From DAOUKH01 sp964291475 (GTDB taxonomy: Bacteria > Chloroflexota > Dehalococcoidia > SHYB01), in assembly GCA_964291475.2 (NCBI GenBank), contig OZ220078.1:124001-188000 (forward strand): 64,000 nt of DNA, written 5' to 3'. Below are positions 1 to 7,609 of the stretch, one piece after another. The position numbers were made by a program, and so were the translations under genes. The notes beneath the pieces are model-generated. The model worked only from the letters and a program-made list of their open reading frames with translations. It was not told the origin of the DNA and ran no database searches. Within the stretch, counting starts at the first letter, position 1, and each line of letters starts with the position of its first letter.

Positions 1-1512
1 GTCGTCGAGCGATTGGCGGGCCTCGTCGAGCGCCTCCCCAAAGTCGTCGGCATCTTCCTTGGGGTGCGCGTATCCGTCGGCGAGGAAGTCGCGGGCCTCG
101 TCGATGGCTTCCAGGGCGTCGTCGTTGGCGAGGTCGGCGCGAAGGTCATCCTGGTTATAGGTCCAGTCCTCGTTGAGAATCCCCCGGAGGTCGTCGAAGG
201 ATGCGAGCGCCGCCTCGCCGCCGCTCCGTTCCACCGCCGATCGGAGGTCTTCTTCGGAGAAGGTGAGCGTATCGGGCACGGGCCCCAGCGCGATGCTCTC
301 GACCGAGGCGGCGATGCCGGGCCGTGCCTGTAGCGCGATTTCGCTCGCGGTCAAGTCTGAAGGGAGACAAGGCGGGAGTGTTTGCGCCAGAGCCCTTCTC
401 GCGGCCTGCGCGTCCGCTTCGGTGGCGCAGGCGGGCAGGCTCCGCAGCGCTTCGTCCAGCTTGCCGACGGCCAGGTTGGTCAAGGCGGTTGCCGCTTCCC
501 GCCTCCCTTGGGCCAAGGAGACTCGGGTCGAGAACCCATCCGACCGCCCCGTCAGGTAGTCGCTGACTTCAGCGATGACGGGCTCGACCTGCTGCTGGAC
601 GTTCGCGGGCGACACGCCTCGGCGGAGGGCGTCGGCGATCTCTTGCCGCGAGACCTCTATGCCATGAGAGAGTCTCACCGTGTCTGGCAGACGCTTCTCC
701 AACTCGGGTTCAACGACCCCGGTGAAGGCGACGTCATGGGCGTCGGCCTCGCGAAGAATGGCCGCGGCCTCCGAGGCCGCCGACTCCAGAAGTTCGGTGA
801 GGCCGATGCGCAGCTCAAAGGTGTCCGACTCCCCAAGTAGGTAGGGCGTCACCTGGTCGAGTCCCCGTTCGACTTGGGCCGCCGACCACTCCGGGGTCAC
901 GGCGTTCTCGATCGCCCGGATGATCCGCTCCTCGGCCTTGTCGCCGGTGCCGAAGATGAGGAGCATCCACCCGGACGGCTCCCCGGCGTCGGCCCGCGCG
1001 TCGCGAACCGCTTCGCGGATCCTGGGATGGACTTCCTGCTCCAGCAGCCCGTCGTAGGCCCCGGCCTCCCACAGGAGCGCTTCGAGTTCGTCCACCAAGG
1101 CTCGGATGTGCCGGGCCGCCTCGACCCTCAGCGTGATCCGGTCGCGCTGCCCGGCCACGTACTCGCCGACCTGCAGCACCGCCGGGGCGACGAGCGCCTC
1201 AAGTTCCTGCGGGGAAAGGGCCCGGCCTACGGCGCCGGTGAGTTGGGGCGTGGTGAGACCGGATGCGGCCAGCGGGTTGGCGTGGAAGTCGTCACCAAAC
1301 TCCTCGGGTCCGAGGGCGCGCGTTTCGTCGAAAGCCGACGACACGACGTCGAAGGTGGCGAATCGGTAGACGTCGGCCTTCTTCAGCAGCTCGGGATAGT
1401 AGGTTGGGTTGAGGAGGCCGTCGTTGAGCCTGACGTATGCCAGCGCAATGAAGAGGGCTCCCACGAGGAGGACGCCCACGAGCAGGAAGGCTATCCAGCG
1501 GAGAATCGTCAT
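1..1512 (-). CDS. Membrane-anchored protein with internal repeats, 3' end cut by window edge
   Basis: The reading frame is open from an ATG at 1512 down to base 1 (504 codons, no stop), so the C-terminus lies outside the window. Residues about 4-27 form one hydrophobic helix (MTILRWIAFLLVGVLLVG...), suggesting a signal anchor with the rest outside the membrane. The exposed part is acidic and helical. It contains at least three related segments spaced about 100 residues apart: VGEYVAGQRDRITLRVEA, VTPYLLGESDTFELRIGL and VSDYLTGRSDGFSTRVSL (pattern Y-x2-G-x2-D-x4-R-x). I do not recognise the family and assign no function. It diverges from the tRNA-Ala gene. Confidence is high that it is coding, because a frame this long without stops fits the local codon use. 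Confidence 0.8.
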   Translation of the reverse strand, partial: MTILRWIAFLLVGVLLVGALFIALAYVRLNDGLLNPTYYPELLKKADVYRFATFDVVSSAFDETRALGPEEFGDDFHANPLAASGLTTPQLTGAVGRALSPQELEALVAPAVLQVGEYVAGQRDRITLRVEAARHIRALVDELEALLWEAGAYDGLLEQEVHPRIREAVRDARADAGEPSGWMLLIFGTGDKAEERIIRAIENAVTPEWSAAQVERGLDQVTPYLLGESDTFELRIGLTELLESAASEAAAILREADAHDVAFTGVVEPELEKRLPDTVRLSHGIEVSRQEIADALRRGVSPANVQQQVEPVIAEVSDYLTGRSDGFSTRVSLAQGRREAATALTNLAVGKLDEALRSLPACATEADAQAARRALAQTLPPCLPSDLTASEIALQARPGIAASVESIALGPVPDTLTFSEEDLRSAVERSGGEAALASFDDLRGILNEDWTYNQDDLRADLANDDALEAIDEARDFLADGYAHPKEDADDFGEALDEARQSLDD

Positions 1513-1689
1513 GCGAAAGCGCCGTCCTGCGGAAGGGAGTGGTGGCGCAGGTCAGCCGAGGGCCATCAGAGCTCCGGAGACGCGTCGCCCCCACACCATC
1601 GGGCAGGGCGGCGCTTCTGTCAATGGCGGCTGGGCGCCTGCTGCGGCAAGGGTGTCGGCGTGACGACGCGGGCGACGTCTACGATTTGC

Positions 1690-1717
1690 TATACTTCAGA
1701 AGCGCCTCTTCAGGCGC
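1690..1717 (+). promoter_or_regulatory. -10 element and 5' leader hairpin of tRNA-Ala
   Basis: TATACT at 1690-1695 matches a sigma-70 -10 box at 5 of 6 positions; no good -35 is visible. Just downstream, GCGCCT (1702-1707) and AGGCGC (1712-1717) form a perfect 6-bp stem with loop CTTC, ending 4 bases before the mature tRNA. It may be a processing signal in the 5' leader. Confidence 0.5.
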
Positions 1718-1721
1718 GCCC

Positions 1722-1797
1722 GGGGATATAGCTCAGTTGGGAGAGCGCCGCGTTCGCAATGCGGAGGCCGGGGGTTCGAATCCCCCTATCTCCACCA
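1722..1797 (+). tRNA. tRNA-Ala (anticodon CGC), CCA encoded
   Basis: A full cloverleaf can be drawn. The acceptor stem is GGGGATA with TATCTCC and includes the G3-U70 wobble that marks alanine tRNAs. The D arm is GCTC/GAGC. The anticodon stem CCGCG/TGCGG encloses loop TTCGCAA, giving anticodon CGC at 1755-1757. The T arm has the GGTTCGAATCC core. Discriminator A1794 is followed by a genomically encoded CCA. The tRNA reads GCG codons, which are common in this GC-rich genome. Confidence 0.96.
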
Positions 1798-1897
1798 CTT
1801 TCCGTTAGGCCCCGCCGGTTTCGGCAGGCTCCGCGGCCTCCGCTCCTCCCTCGAGACGAACGCGTCTAGGGTTCTTCGGACGGGCGCGTAACGACAC

Positions 1898-1933
1898 GGC
1901 CCCGCCACCTAGAAGGTCGGCGGGGCCTCTTTC
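1898..1933 (+). terminator. Rho-independent terminator
   Basis: GGCCCCGCC (1898-1906) pairs perfectly with GGCGGGGCC (1919-1927); the inner ACCT/AGGT pair extends the stem around loop AGA. The T-rich tail TCTTTC follows. It lies about 100 bases after tRNA-Ala and is oriented to end that transcript; it also separates it from the convergent His-rich gene. Confidence 0.75.
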
Positions 1934-1960
1934 GGTCCAGAAACCTATGTGAGAGCGCGG

Positions 1961-2392
1961 CTAGGCGTGGGCGTGGTGCTCGTGGGTGTCGCACTCGTGG
2001 ATGTCGTGCACGTGGCCGGGCTCGCCGTGGTGCTCATGAGTGTCGCACTCGTGCATATCGTGCACGTGATCGCCGTGGGCGTGGTGCTCGTGGGTGTCGC
2101 ACTCATGGGGATCGTGGACGTGGCCGGGCTCGTCGCCATGGTGCTCGTGGGTGTCGCACTCATGCGCGTCGTGACCGTCGTCGCCGTGGTGCTCGTGGGT
2201 GTCGCACTCGTGGGGGTCGTGGACGTGGCCGGGCTCGTCGCCGTGGTGCTCGTGGGTGTCGCACTCGTGCGGGTCATGCGCGTGAGCGTGATGCTCGTGG
2301 GTGTCGCACTCGTGGATGTCGTGGACGTGGCCGGGCTCGCCGTGGTGCTCGTGGGTGTCACACTCGTGGATGTCGTGAACGTGTTTCGCCAA
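1961..2392 (-). CDS. His/Cys tandem-repeat protein, putative metal-binding
   Basis: The 143-residue product consists almost wholly of eight copies of a unit centred on HECDTHEHH, joined by short linkers such as GEPGHVHD or AHAHD. It has 49 His (34%) and 8 Cys, one Cys per unit, plus many Asp and Glu. I chose the TTG at 2392-2390 as start because GGGAGGAG precedes it closely and the repeats begin at residue 4; an upstream in-frame ATG at 2605 would add 71 residues unlike the rest and would cross the promoters. No signal peptide or membrane helix is seen, so it is probably cytosolic. His/Cys density of this kind binds Zn, Ni, Cu or Co in known proteins; a role in metal storage or buffering is inference. 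It diverges from the MMPL transporter gene. Confidence 0.72.
   Translation of the reverse strand: MAKHVHDIHECDTHEHHGEPGHVHDIHECDTHEHHAHAHDPHECDTHEHHGDEPGHVHDPHECDTHEHHGDDGHDAHECDTHEHHGDEPGHVHDPHECDTHEHHAHGDHVHDMHECDTHEHHGEPGHVHDIHECDTHEHHAHA
1964..2386 (-). repeat. Degenerate in-frame tandem DNA repeats (eight units)
   Basis: The block contains eight near-copies of a core reading GTGGTGCTCGTGGGTGTCGC on the plus strand, with 45-57 bp periods because linker length varies. Units are nearly identical at the DNA level, including third positions. That suggests recent expansion by slippage or unequal recombination inside the His/Cys gene. Confidence 0.85.
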
Positions 2393-2448
2393 AGTTCTCC
2401 TCCCAAGCGGTGGTTGGTCTGACCGTCCTAGCCAATATCGGTAGGCGC

Positions 2449-2500
2449 ATCTTAGCGATACCACGCCGCATATGCAAGGCTTATTGATCCTTGTAATCAA
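2449..2500 (-). promoter_or_regulatory. Promoter of the His/Cys gene with operator-like palindrome
   Basis: Read on the minus strand, TTGCAT (2477-2472) and TAAGAT (2454-2449) are separated by 17 bases. Directly upstream of the -35 lies an inverted repeat TTGAT-N7-ATCAA (2484-2500), a typical size and position for a dimeric regulator site. The regulator is not identifiable from sequence. Confidence 0.45.
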
Positions 2501-2512
2501 CAGAGGTGTACG

Positions 2513-2541
2513 GTGACCGTGGCCGGGATACTCGGTATACT
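2513..2541 (+). promoter_or_regulatory. Sigma-70-type promoter of the MMPL transporter
   Basis: GTGACC (2513-2518) and TATACT (2536-2541) are separated by 17 bases. It lies 58 bases before the chosen GTG start of the transporter and is divergent from the His/Cys gene promoter. Confidence 0.55.
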
Positions 2542-2598
2542 CTGCTACGGATATGCTAGGCCGATAGTGTGTCCACGCCTCTCCGAAGGAGCTTCCGC

Positions 2599-4902
2599 GT
2601 GACAAGATTCCTGGCCCGCATCTGTGCGCAGCGCCCCCTGACGGCCATGGCCGTGGGGCTTGTCGTGCTGGTCGTCGCGGGCATTATCGGCGTCAACCTC
2701 CTTGATAGCGCGACGACGACCGACTTCCGGCTCGCCGGGCGGTACGAATCGGAGCGCGCGGCGGCGCTGCTCGAGGAGCGGCTGCAGAGGCCGGAACAAC
2801 TGGCCGAGATCGTCATCGTGCAGTCGCCTTCGCTCACCGTGGCCGACCCGGCCTTCCGGGCCAAGGTGGAGGAGATTCACGGCCGGATCACCGCCCTGGG
2901 GCCGGAGACGATCAAGGGCGGGCTACAAAGCGGGCCGCTGCACCACTACTACGAGGTGCTTGAAGCCGGCGACGCCATTGCTCCGGAGGAACGGATAAAG
3001 CTGCTCTTTCTGATGGCGTCCCAGGACGGCGGCACCGCCCTGTTGCATTACACCCTGGCTGGCGACGTCGACGACGCTACCGTAAACGTCGAGGAAGTGA
3101 TCCACATCGTCGAGGAAGCGAATGGTGCGGATGGCTTCCGGGTGCTGATCGGCGGCACCGCCAGCATCATCGTCGATCAGAATAACTTGGCCGCCCACGA
3201 CCTTGAGCAGGGCGAGCGGTTCGGCATCCCGGTCGCGCTCCTCGTTCTGCTGTTGCTCTTCGGCGGCGGCGTCGTGGCCACGCTGCTGCCGCCGGGACAG
3301 GCGGGGGTGGCCATCGTCGTCGCGTTGGCCGCGGTGGCGCTCATTGGCCAGGCATTCGAGCTCATTTTCTTCGTGCAGATGATGGTGGTCATGATCGGCT
3401 TGGCGGTGGGCATCGACTATTCGCTGCTGATCGTGTCGCGGTTCAAGGAAGAGTTGGGCCGCGGCCTGTCGCCGCGGGCGGCGGTCGAACGGGCGGGCGA
3501 GACGGCCGGGCGCACGGTGCTCTTCAGCGGCGCCACCGTCGTGCTGGCGCTCGTCGGGCTGCTGATCGTGCCGGCGTCGTTCCACCAATCGCTGGCGCTC
3601 GGCGCCATTTTGGTGGTGCTCGCCGCGCTGGCTTCGACGCTCACCCTGCTGCCCGCCGCTCTCTCGTTTCTCGGTCCGCGGGTGAACGACCTCACCATTC
3701 CCTTCCTTGGCAGGTTCGCGTTGAAAGACGCCGAGACCGCCAAGGGCGGGTTCTGGGACATCATCACCCATGCCGTCATGCGGCGCCCGGTCGTCAGCAT
3801 CATCTTGGTCGCCGCACCGATGCTCTTCCTGTCGTACTTCACGTTCGAGATGCACACCGGGCTCAACGACGTCAATACCTTCCCCGACAATGCGGAGACC
3901 AAGGAAGCCTTCGTCGTCCTCGAAGAGAAGTTCTCCGTCGGCGACGTCGGCCCCAATGGCCTGCTGAATCCCGCCGAGATTGTGATCGCCGGCGACGTGG
4001 ACGACCCAAGGGTCGCGATGGCGATTGGCCGGCTCGAGCAGGCGATCGTGGACGACCCGACCTACCCGGTGCCGCCCGAACGCGAGGTGCACGAGGCCCA
4101 GGACCTCGCGCTGCTAACGCTGCGGCTGCCCGGAGAGTCGACCAGCCCGGCGTCGGCGGATCAGATGCGGCGGCTCCGCAACGAGACCATCCCCGCCGCC
4201 TTCGACGGCGTGCCGGACGACCTGTACGAGGTGCACGTCGGCGGCCTCACCGCGGAGGCCACCGACTTCTACGGCATCGTCGACGTCTACACGCCAATCG
4301 TCTTCGTCTTCGTGCTCGGCCTCAGCTTCATCATCCTGATGATGGTCTTCCGGTCGATCGTCATTCCGCTGAAGGCCATCATCATGAATCTACTCTCCGT
4401 GGGAGCCACGTACGGGCTGCTGGTGCTGGTCTTCCAGAAGGGCTTCGCCATCGACTTGCTGGGGTTCCAACGAGCCGAAGTGATCGACGCGTGGCTGCCG
4501 TTGTTCCTCTTCGCCGTCCTCTTCGGGCTGTCCATGGACTACCACGTCTTCCTGCTCAGCCGGATACGGGAACGCTACGACGAGACCCGCGACAATACCG
4601 AGGCGGTGGCCTACGGGCTGCGGTCGACGGCCGGGCTCATCACCGGCGCGGCGCTCATCATGGTCGTGGTGTTCGGCGCCTTCGCCACCGGCGAATTGAT
4701 CATCAATCAGCTCATGGGCTTCGGGCTCGCAATCGCAGTGCTCCTAGACGCGACCCTGGTGCGTTCGGTCTTGGTCCCGGCGAGCATGGAGGTACTTGGC
4801 GGACGCAACTGGTACTTGCCGCGGTTCCTGCGTTGGCTCCCCGACCTTCGGGTCGAGCCGACCGAGGAACGCCCGGCGGAGCGTGAGGCGCCGCCGTCGT
4901 GA
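2599..4902 (+). CDS. MMPL/RND-family transporter
   Basis: The 767-residue inner-membrane protein has the RND/MMPL layout: an N-terminal helix, a large extracytoplasmic loop, a membrane block, a second loop and a second membrane block. Hallmark segments are GLAVGIDYSLLIVSRFKEE after the first loop and FGLSMDYHVFLLSRIRE in the second half, the usual paired MMPL signatures with acidic residues inside the membrane. The GTG at 2599 was chosen because AAGGAG (2586-2591) lies 7 bases upstream; a GTG at 2569 in frame lacks such a site. Family members export lipids, hopanoids or hydrophobic small molecules using the proton gradient. The substrate is unknown. The next gene overlaps it by 4 bases (GTGA), so the two are co-translated. 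Confidence 0.88.
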   Translation: MTRFLARICAQRPLTAMAVGLVVLVVAGIIGVNLLDSATTTDFRLAGRYESERAAALLEERLQRPEQLAEIVIVQSPSLTVADPAFRAKVEEIHGRITALGPETIKGGLQSGPLHHYYEVLEAGDAIAPEERIKLLFLMASQDGGTALLHYTLAGDVDDATVNVEEVIHIVEEANGADGFRVLIGGTASIIVDQNNLAAHDLEQGERFGIPVALLVLLLLFGGGVVATLLPPGQAGVAIVVALAAVALIGQAFELIFFVQMMVVMIGLAVGIDYSLLIVSRFKEELGRGLSPRAAVERAGETAGRTVLFSGATVVLALVGLLIVPASFHQSLALGAILVVLAALASTLTLLPAALSFLGPRVNDLTIPFLGRFALKDAETAKGGFWDIITHAVMRRPVVSIILVAAPMLFLSYFTFEMHTGLNDVNTFPDNAETKEAFVVLEEKFSVGDVGPNGLLNPAEIVIAGDVDDPRVAMAIGRLEQAIVDDPTYPVPPEREVHEAQDLALLTLRLPGESTSPASADQMRRLRNETIPAAFDGVPDDLYEVHVGGLTAEATDFYGIVDVYTPIVFVFVLGLSFIILMMVFRSIVIPLKAIIMNLLSVGATYGLLVLVFQKGFAIDLLGFQRAEVIDAWLPLFLFAVLFGLSMDYHVFLLSRIRERYDETRDNTEAVAYGLRSTAGLITGAALIMVVVFGAFATGELIINQLMGFGLAIAVLLDATLVRSVLVPASMEVLGGRNWYLPRFLRWLPDLRVEPTEERPAEREAPPS

Positions 4903-6071
4903 ACGTGCCCACCGATTACCTAGAGGGGTACGAGAAGGCCCGCGCCATCGACGCCGAGCTGACGGACCGGTACGTCGCGCACGCGACCATCGGCGATCCC
5001 GAAGCCGACGCGGTGATGGAGGAGATCGCCTCTCTGGGCCGAGAGGAAGGGAACCGGTTCGTTCACGCGGGAATGGAGCAAGACGAGGACGGGCTGCGCG
5101 CGGCGCCGCAATTGGTGCGCGACTTCTTCAAGGGCCTGGACACTCCGCCGGACTGGGTCGATCCCGCGGCCTTCATACCGGGCATCCGCATGTTCCACCG
5201 GAACTCGCGATTGGTCCTCGGAGGGATGGTCGGGGGTACGCTCATAGAAGGCTTTTCGACGAACATCGCGAAGTCCTTCTTCATCAGCGGGAGGCTGCGC
5301 GATCAGGGCGTCCGGCGCCTAAAGCAGAACAATCGCCACATGGTGGAGATCTTCATGCCGCACGGCTTGGAGCGGGATGGGGACGGCTGGAAGCTGTCGG
5401 TTCGCATCCGGTTGATCCACGCGCAGGTGCGCCGGCTCCTGGCCGCCTCGGATGAATGGGATGCCGAAGCCTGGGGAACGCCGATCAGCGCGGCGCACGT
5501 GGGTTTCGCCATCACCGCGTTTTCGGCGCGGCTGTTGAAGCATCTGAAGAGCCTGGGCGCGGTCTACAACGATGAGGAACGCGCCAGCTTCATGCAGGTT
5601 TGGCGCTATACGGGGTTTCTGATGGGCATCCCCGAGACGATGCTGTACCGCGACGAGAAGGAGGCGCTGCGGATCTTCGACATCGGTGTCGTATCCGAGC
5701 CGGCGCCCAGCATTGAATCGATCGCGATGGCGAATTCGCTGATCGCCGCCGCGCCGTTGGTGGCGGGGATTACGGAAGCGGACGCGCGCCGCAGCCTGGC
5801 GAAGTACGTGGGCAGCGTTTCGCGCGCGCTCATTGGGAATACCCTTGCCGATCAGTTGCGGTACCCCAAGTACAACACCTTTGGCGTGCTGCCGTGGTTC
5901 CGGCTGCAGACGAAGTACTCCGGCATCATGGCGAAGCTCCGCCCCAACTACCGCCAGGACAATGCCTTCGCCAATTTCACCGGTCTGCTCACGGCCTCGA
6001 TGTTCGAAGAGGCGGGCATCAGCTACCGCTTGCCGGACCACGTCTACGCCGAAGAGTCCAGCCAGTGGTAG
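4899..6071 (+). CDS. Oxygenase MpaB/DUF2236-family protein
   Basis: The 390-residue protein resembles the MpaB/latex-clearing-protein (Lcp) family, whose characterised members are haem oxygenases acting on hydrophobic polyenes or prenyl chains. Segments such as GGTLIEGFSTNIAKSF, HVGFAITAFSARLLKHL and WRYTGFLMGIPETMLY match the family layout. No signal peptide is obvious. Its GTG start overlaps the transporter stop (GTGA at 4899-4902). Coupling to an MMPL exporter suggests that a lipid-like substrate is modified and exported, but this is inference from context. Confidence 0.75.
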   Translation: MNVPTDYLEGYEKARAIDAELTDRYVAHATIGDPEADAVMEEIASLGREEGNRFVHAGMEQDEDGLRAAPQLVRDFFKGLDTPPDWVDPAAFIPGIRMFHRNSRLVLGGMVGGTLIEGFSTNIAKSFFISGRLRDQGVRRLKQNNRHMVEIFMPHGLERDGDGWKLSVRIRLIHAQVRRLLAASDEWDAEAWGTPISAAHVGFAITAFSARLLKHLKSLGAVYNDEERASFMQVWRYTGFLMGIPETMLYRDEKEALRIFDIGVVSEPAPSIESIAMANSLIAAAPLVAGITEADARRSLAKYVGSVSRALIGNTLADQLRYPKYNTFGVLPWFRLQTKYSGIMAKLRPNYRQDNAFANFTGLLTASMFEEAGISYRLPDHVYAEESSQW

Positions 6072-6187
6072 GGGTTTCACCCACCGCCGGCTAGTCGGGT
6101 AGACCGCGACGCCGCGACGCCGTTATCCTTCACGCGGCCCCGCCCCCGTGGACCAGTCCCAGACTCATTGGAGCGTGCGCGCGAGCT

Positions 6188-7417
6188 ATGCAGCAGAGCG
6201 GCGAGCATTCCCTCAACGGCCCCGCGGCCTCGCCGGGCGTGCTTGCCGACGCCGATCTCCGGCGCGCGGTCGGCGAAGGATGGGTCCGCGCGAAGGACGA
6301 GATACCCGAGTCCTCCTACCAGCCGGCGAGCCTCGATCTGCGCCTGGGGCCCACGGCCCACCGCCTGCGGAGCAGCTTCCTGCCTTCCGAGAAGCTCGTG
6401 CGGGAGCGCCTGGCGGACTATTCGATGGGGAGCGTCGACCTGCGTCGCGGCGGCATCCTCGAGAAGAACCGCCCCTACTTGGTCCCGCTGCTCGAAGAGG
6501 TCCGGCTGCCGCCTTCGATCCGGGCCAAGGCCAACCCACGGAGCTCCATCGGGCGTCTCGACGTCTTCACCCGGGTCATCACGGACTACGGGCAGCGCTT
6601 CGATGAAATCCAGACGGGCTATACGGGCCCGCTCTTTCTGGAAGTTGTCTCCCGTTCGTTCACGATCCGGGTCCGCGAGGGGCTGTCGCTGAACCAGCTC
6701 CGGCTGATACGGGGCAGCGCCAGGCTCGGCGACGCGGAGATCCGTGCCCTGCACACGGCGGAGCCGCTCTTGTTCAAGCCGGGCACGCCCGACGGCCCGC
6801 CGGTGCCGCTGAGTCAGGACTACCTCGACTCCGTGGTGCGGAGCAATGGCCTCTTCCTCAGCGTCGACCTGCGGCCGCACACGGGGAGAGTCGGCTACCG
6901 GGCGAAGAAGAACAGCATGCTCGTCGACCTGTCGAAGACGCAGGCGCACGCGATCGACGACTACTGGGAAGAGGTGCGGGCGGAGCAGAGCGGGCGGCTG
7001 ATCTTGGAGCCCGAGGAGTTCTACCTGCTGGTCTCGGAGGAGCGCGTCTCGATCCCGCCGGGGGTGGCCGCGGAGATGACGGCCTACGACCCGACGAGCG
7101 GCGAGTTGCGCACCCACTACGCGGGCTTCTTCGACCCCGGTTTCGGCTACAGCGCGTCGGGAGCCTTGGCGGGAAGCAAGGCGGTCATGGAGGTGCGCGC
7201 TCACGACGTGCCCTTCGCGTTGGAACACGGGCAGAAGATCGCCAAGCTGGAGTTCGAGCGCATGGCCGGCCGGCCGGAGCAGCTCTACGGCAGCGGCTCG
7301 GTGGGCTCGTACTACCAGGACCAGACGTGGGCGATCAGCCGCCACTTCATCCCGCCGCCCGTGGTCTCCCCTCAGCAGGCGGGGCTTCCCGGCTTCACCG
7401 AACCGGCATCGCGCTAG
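6188..7417 (+). CDS. dcd: 2'-deoxycytidine 5'-triphosphate deaminase, long form
   Basis: The 409-residue protein has two dUTPase-fold halves. The N-terminal half carries the deaminase signature NPRSSIGRLDVFTRV (about residues 117-131), followed by GPLFLEV, where the Glu is expected to be catalytic. The C-terminal half (about 215-390) repeats the fold with FFDPGFGYS and VMEVRAHDVPF. This length matches the double-domain type known from alphaproteobacteria rather than the short 190-residue Dcd. It converts dCTP to dUTP for thymidylate synthesis. The ATG at 6188 has no strong ribosome-binding site. It stands alone, followed by a repeat and hairpin field. Confidence 0.85.
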   Translation: MQQSGEHSLNGPAASPGVLADADLRRAVGEGWVRAKDEIPESSYQPASLDLRLGPTAHRLRSSFLPSEKLVRERLADYSMGSVDLRRGGILEKNRPYLVPLLEEVRLPPSIRAKANPRSSIGRLDVFTRVITDYGQRFDEIQTGYTGPLFLEVVSRSFTIRVREGLSLNQLRLIRGSARLGDAEIRALHTAEPLLFKPGTPDGPPVPLSQDYLDSVVRSNGLFLSVDLRPHTGRVGYRAKKNSMLVDLSKTQAHAIDDYWEEVRAEQSGRLILEPEEFYLLVSEERVSIPPGVAAEMTAYDPTSGELRTHYAGFFDPGFGYSASGALAGSKAVMEVRAHDVPFALEHGQKIAKLEFERMAGRPEQLYGSGSVGSYYQDQTWAISRHFIPPPVVSPQQAGLPGFTEPASR

Positions 7418-7437
7418 CGAGCGCCCGTCGGGCGCCC

Positions 7438-7488
7438 GCGCGCCTGGTGGCGCGCGCCCTCTCTCAGTCTCCCCCAGAGGGGGAGAGG
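7438..7488. repeat. Dispersed repeat A, copy 1
   Basis: A GCGCGCC/GGCGCGC hairpin (7438-7455) is followed by CCCTCTCTCAGTCT and then the palindrome CTCCCCC-AGA-GGGGGAG (7469-7485). The same two-part unit occurs three times in the tandem block at 20713-21213, and its right half recurs at many gene ends downstream. It sits between convergent genes. Confidence 0.8.
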
Positions 7489-7512
7489 CCGGTAGCCCCC
7501 GCGTTAAAGAGA

Positions 7513-7550
7513 CTCGCCTGGGGGCGGGCCGATGCCGCCGCCCAGGCGAG
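7513..7550. terminator. Strong hairpin between convergent genes
   Basis: CTCGCCTGGG (7513-7522) pairs perfectly with CCCAGGCGAG (7541-7550), and GGCGG pairs with CCGCC inside. The flanks continue as AGAGA/TCTCTCTT, giving a short U-rich tail on the plus strand. It probably ends transcription of dcd, and perhaps also of the convergent binding-protein gene. Confidence 0.55.
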
Positions 7551-7609
7551 CCTAGTCTCTCTTCAGGAACCGCGGTCGGGGAGACCCGGCCCCACTTCTT
7601 GGCTAGCCT

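Noticed and set aside
1949..2422. Hydrophobic Val/Leu-rich open frame on the plus strand across the His/Cys repeats
   Set aside because: It is the antisense of the repeats and has no promoter or ribosome-binding site, whereas the minus strand has both.
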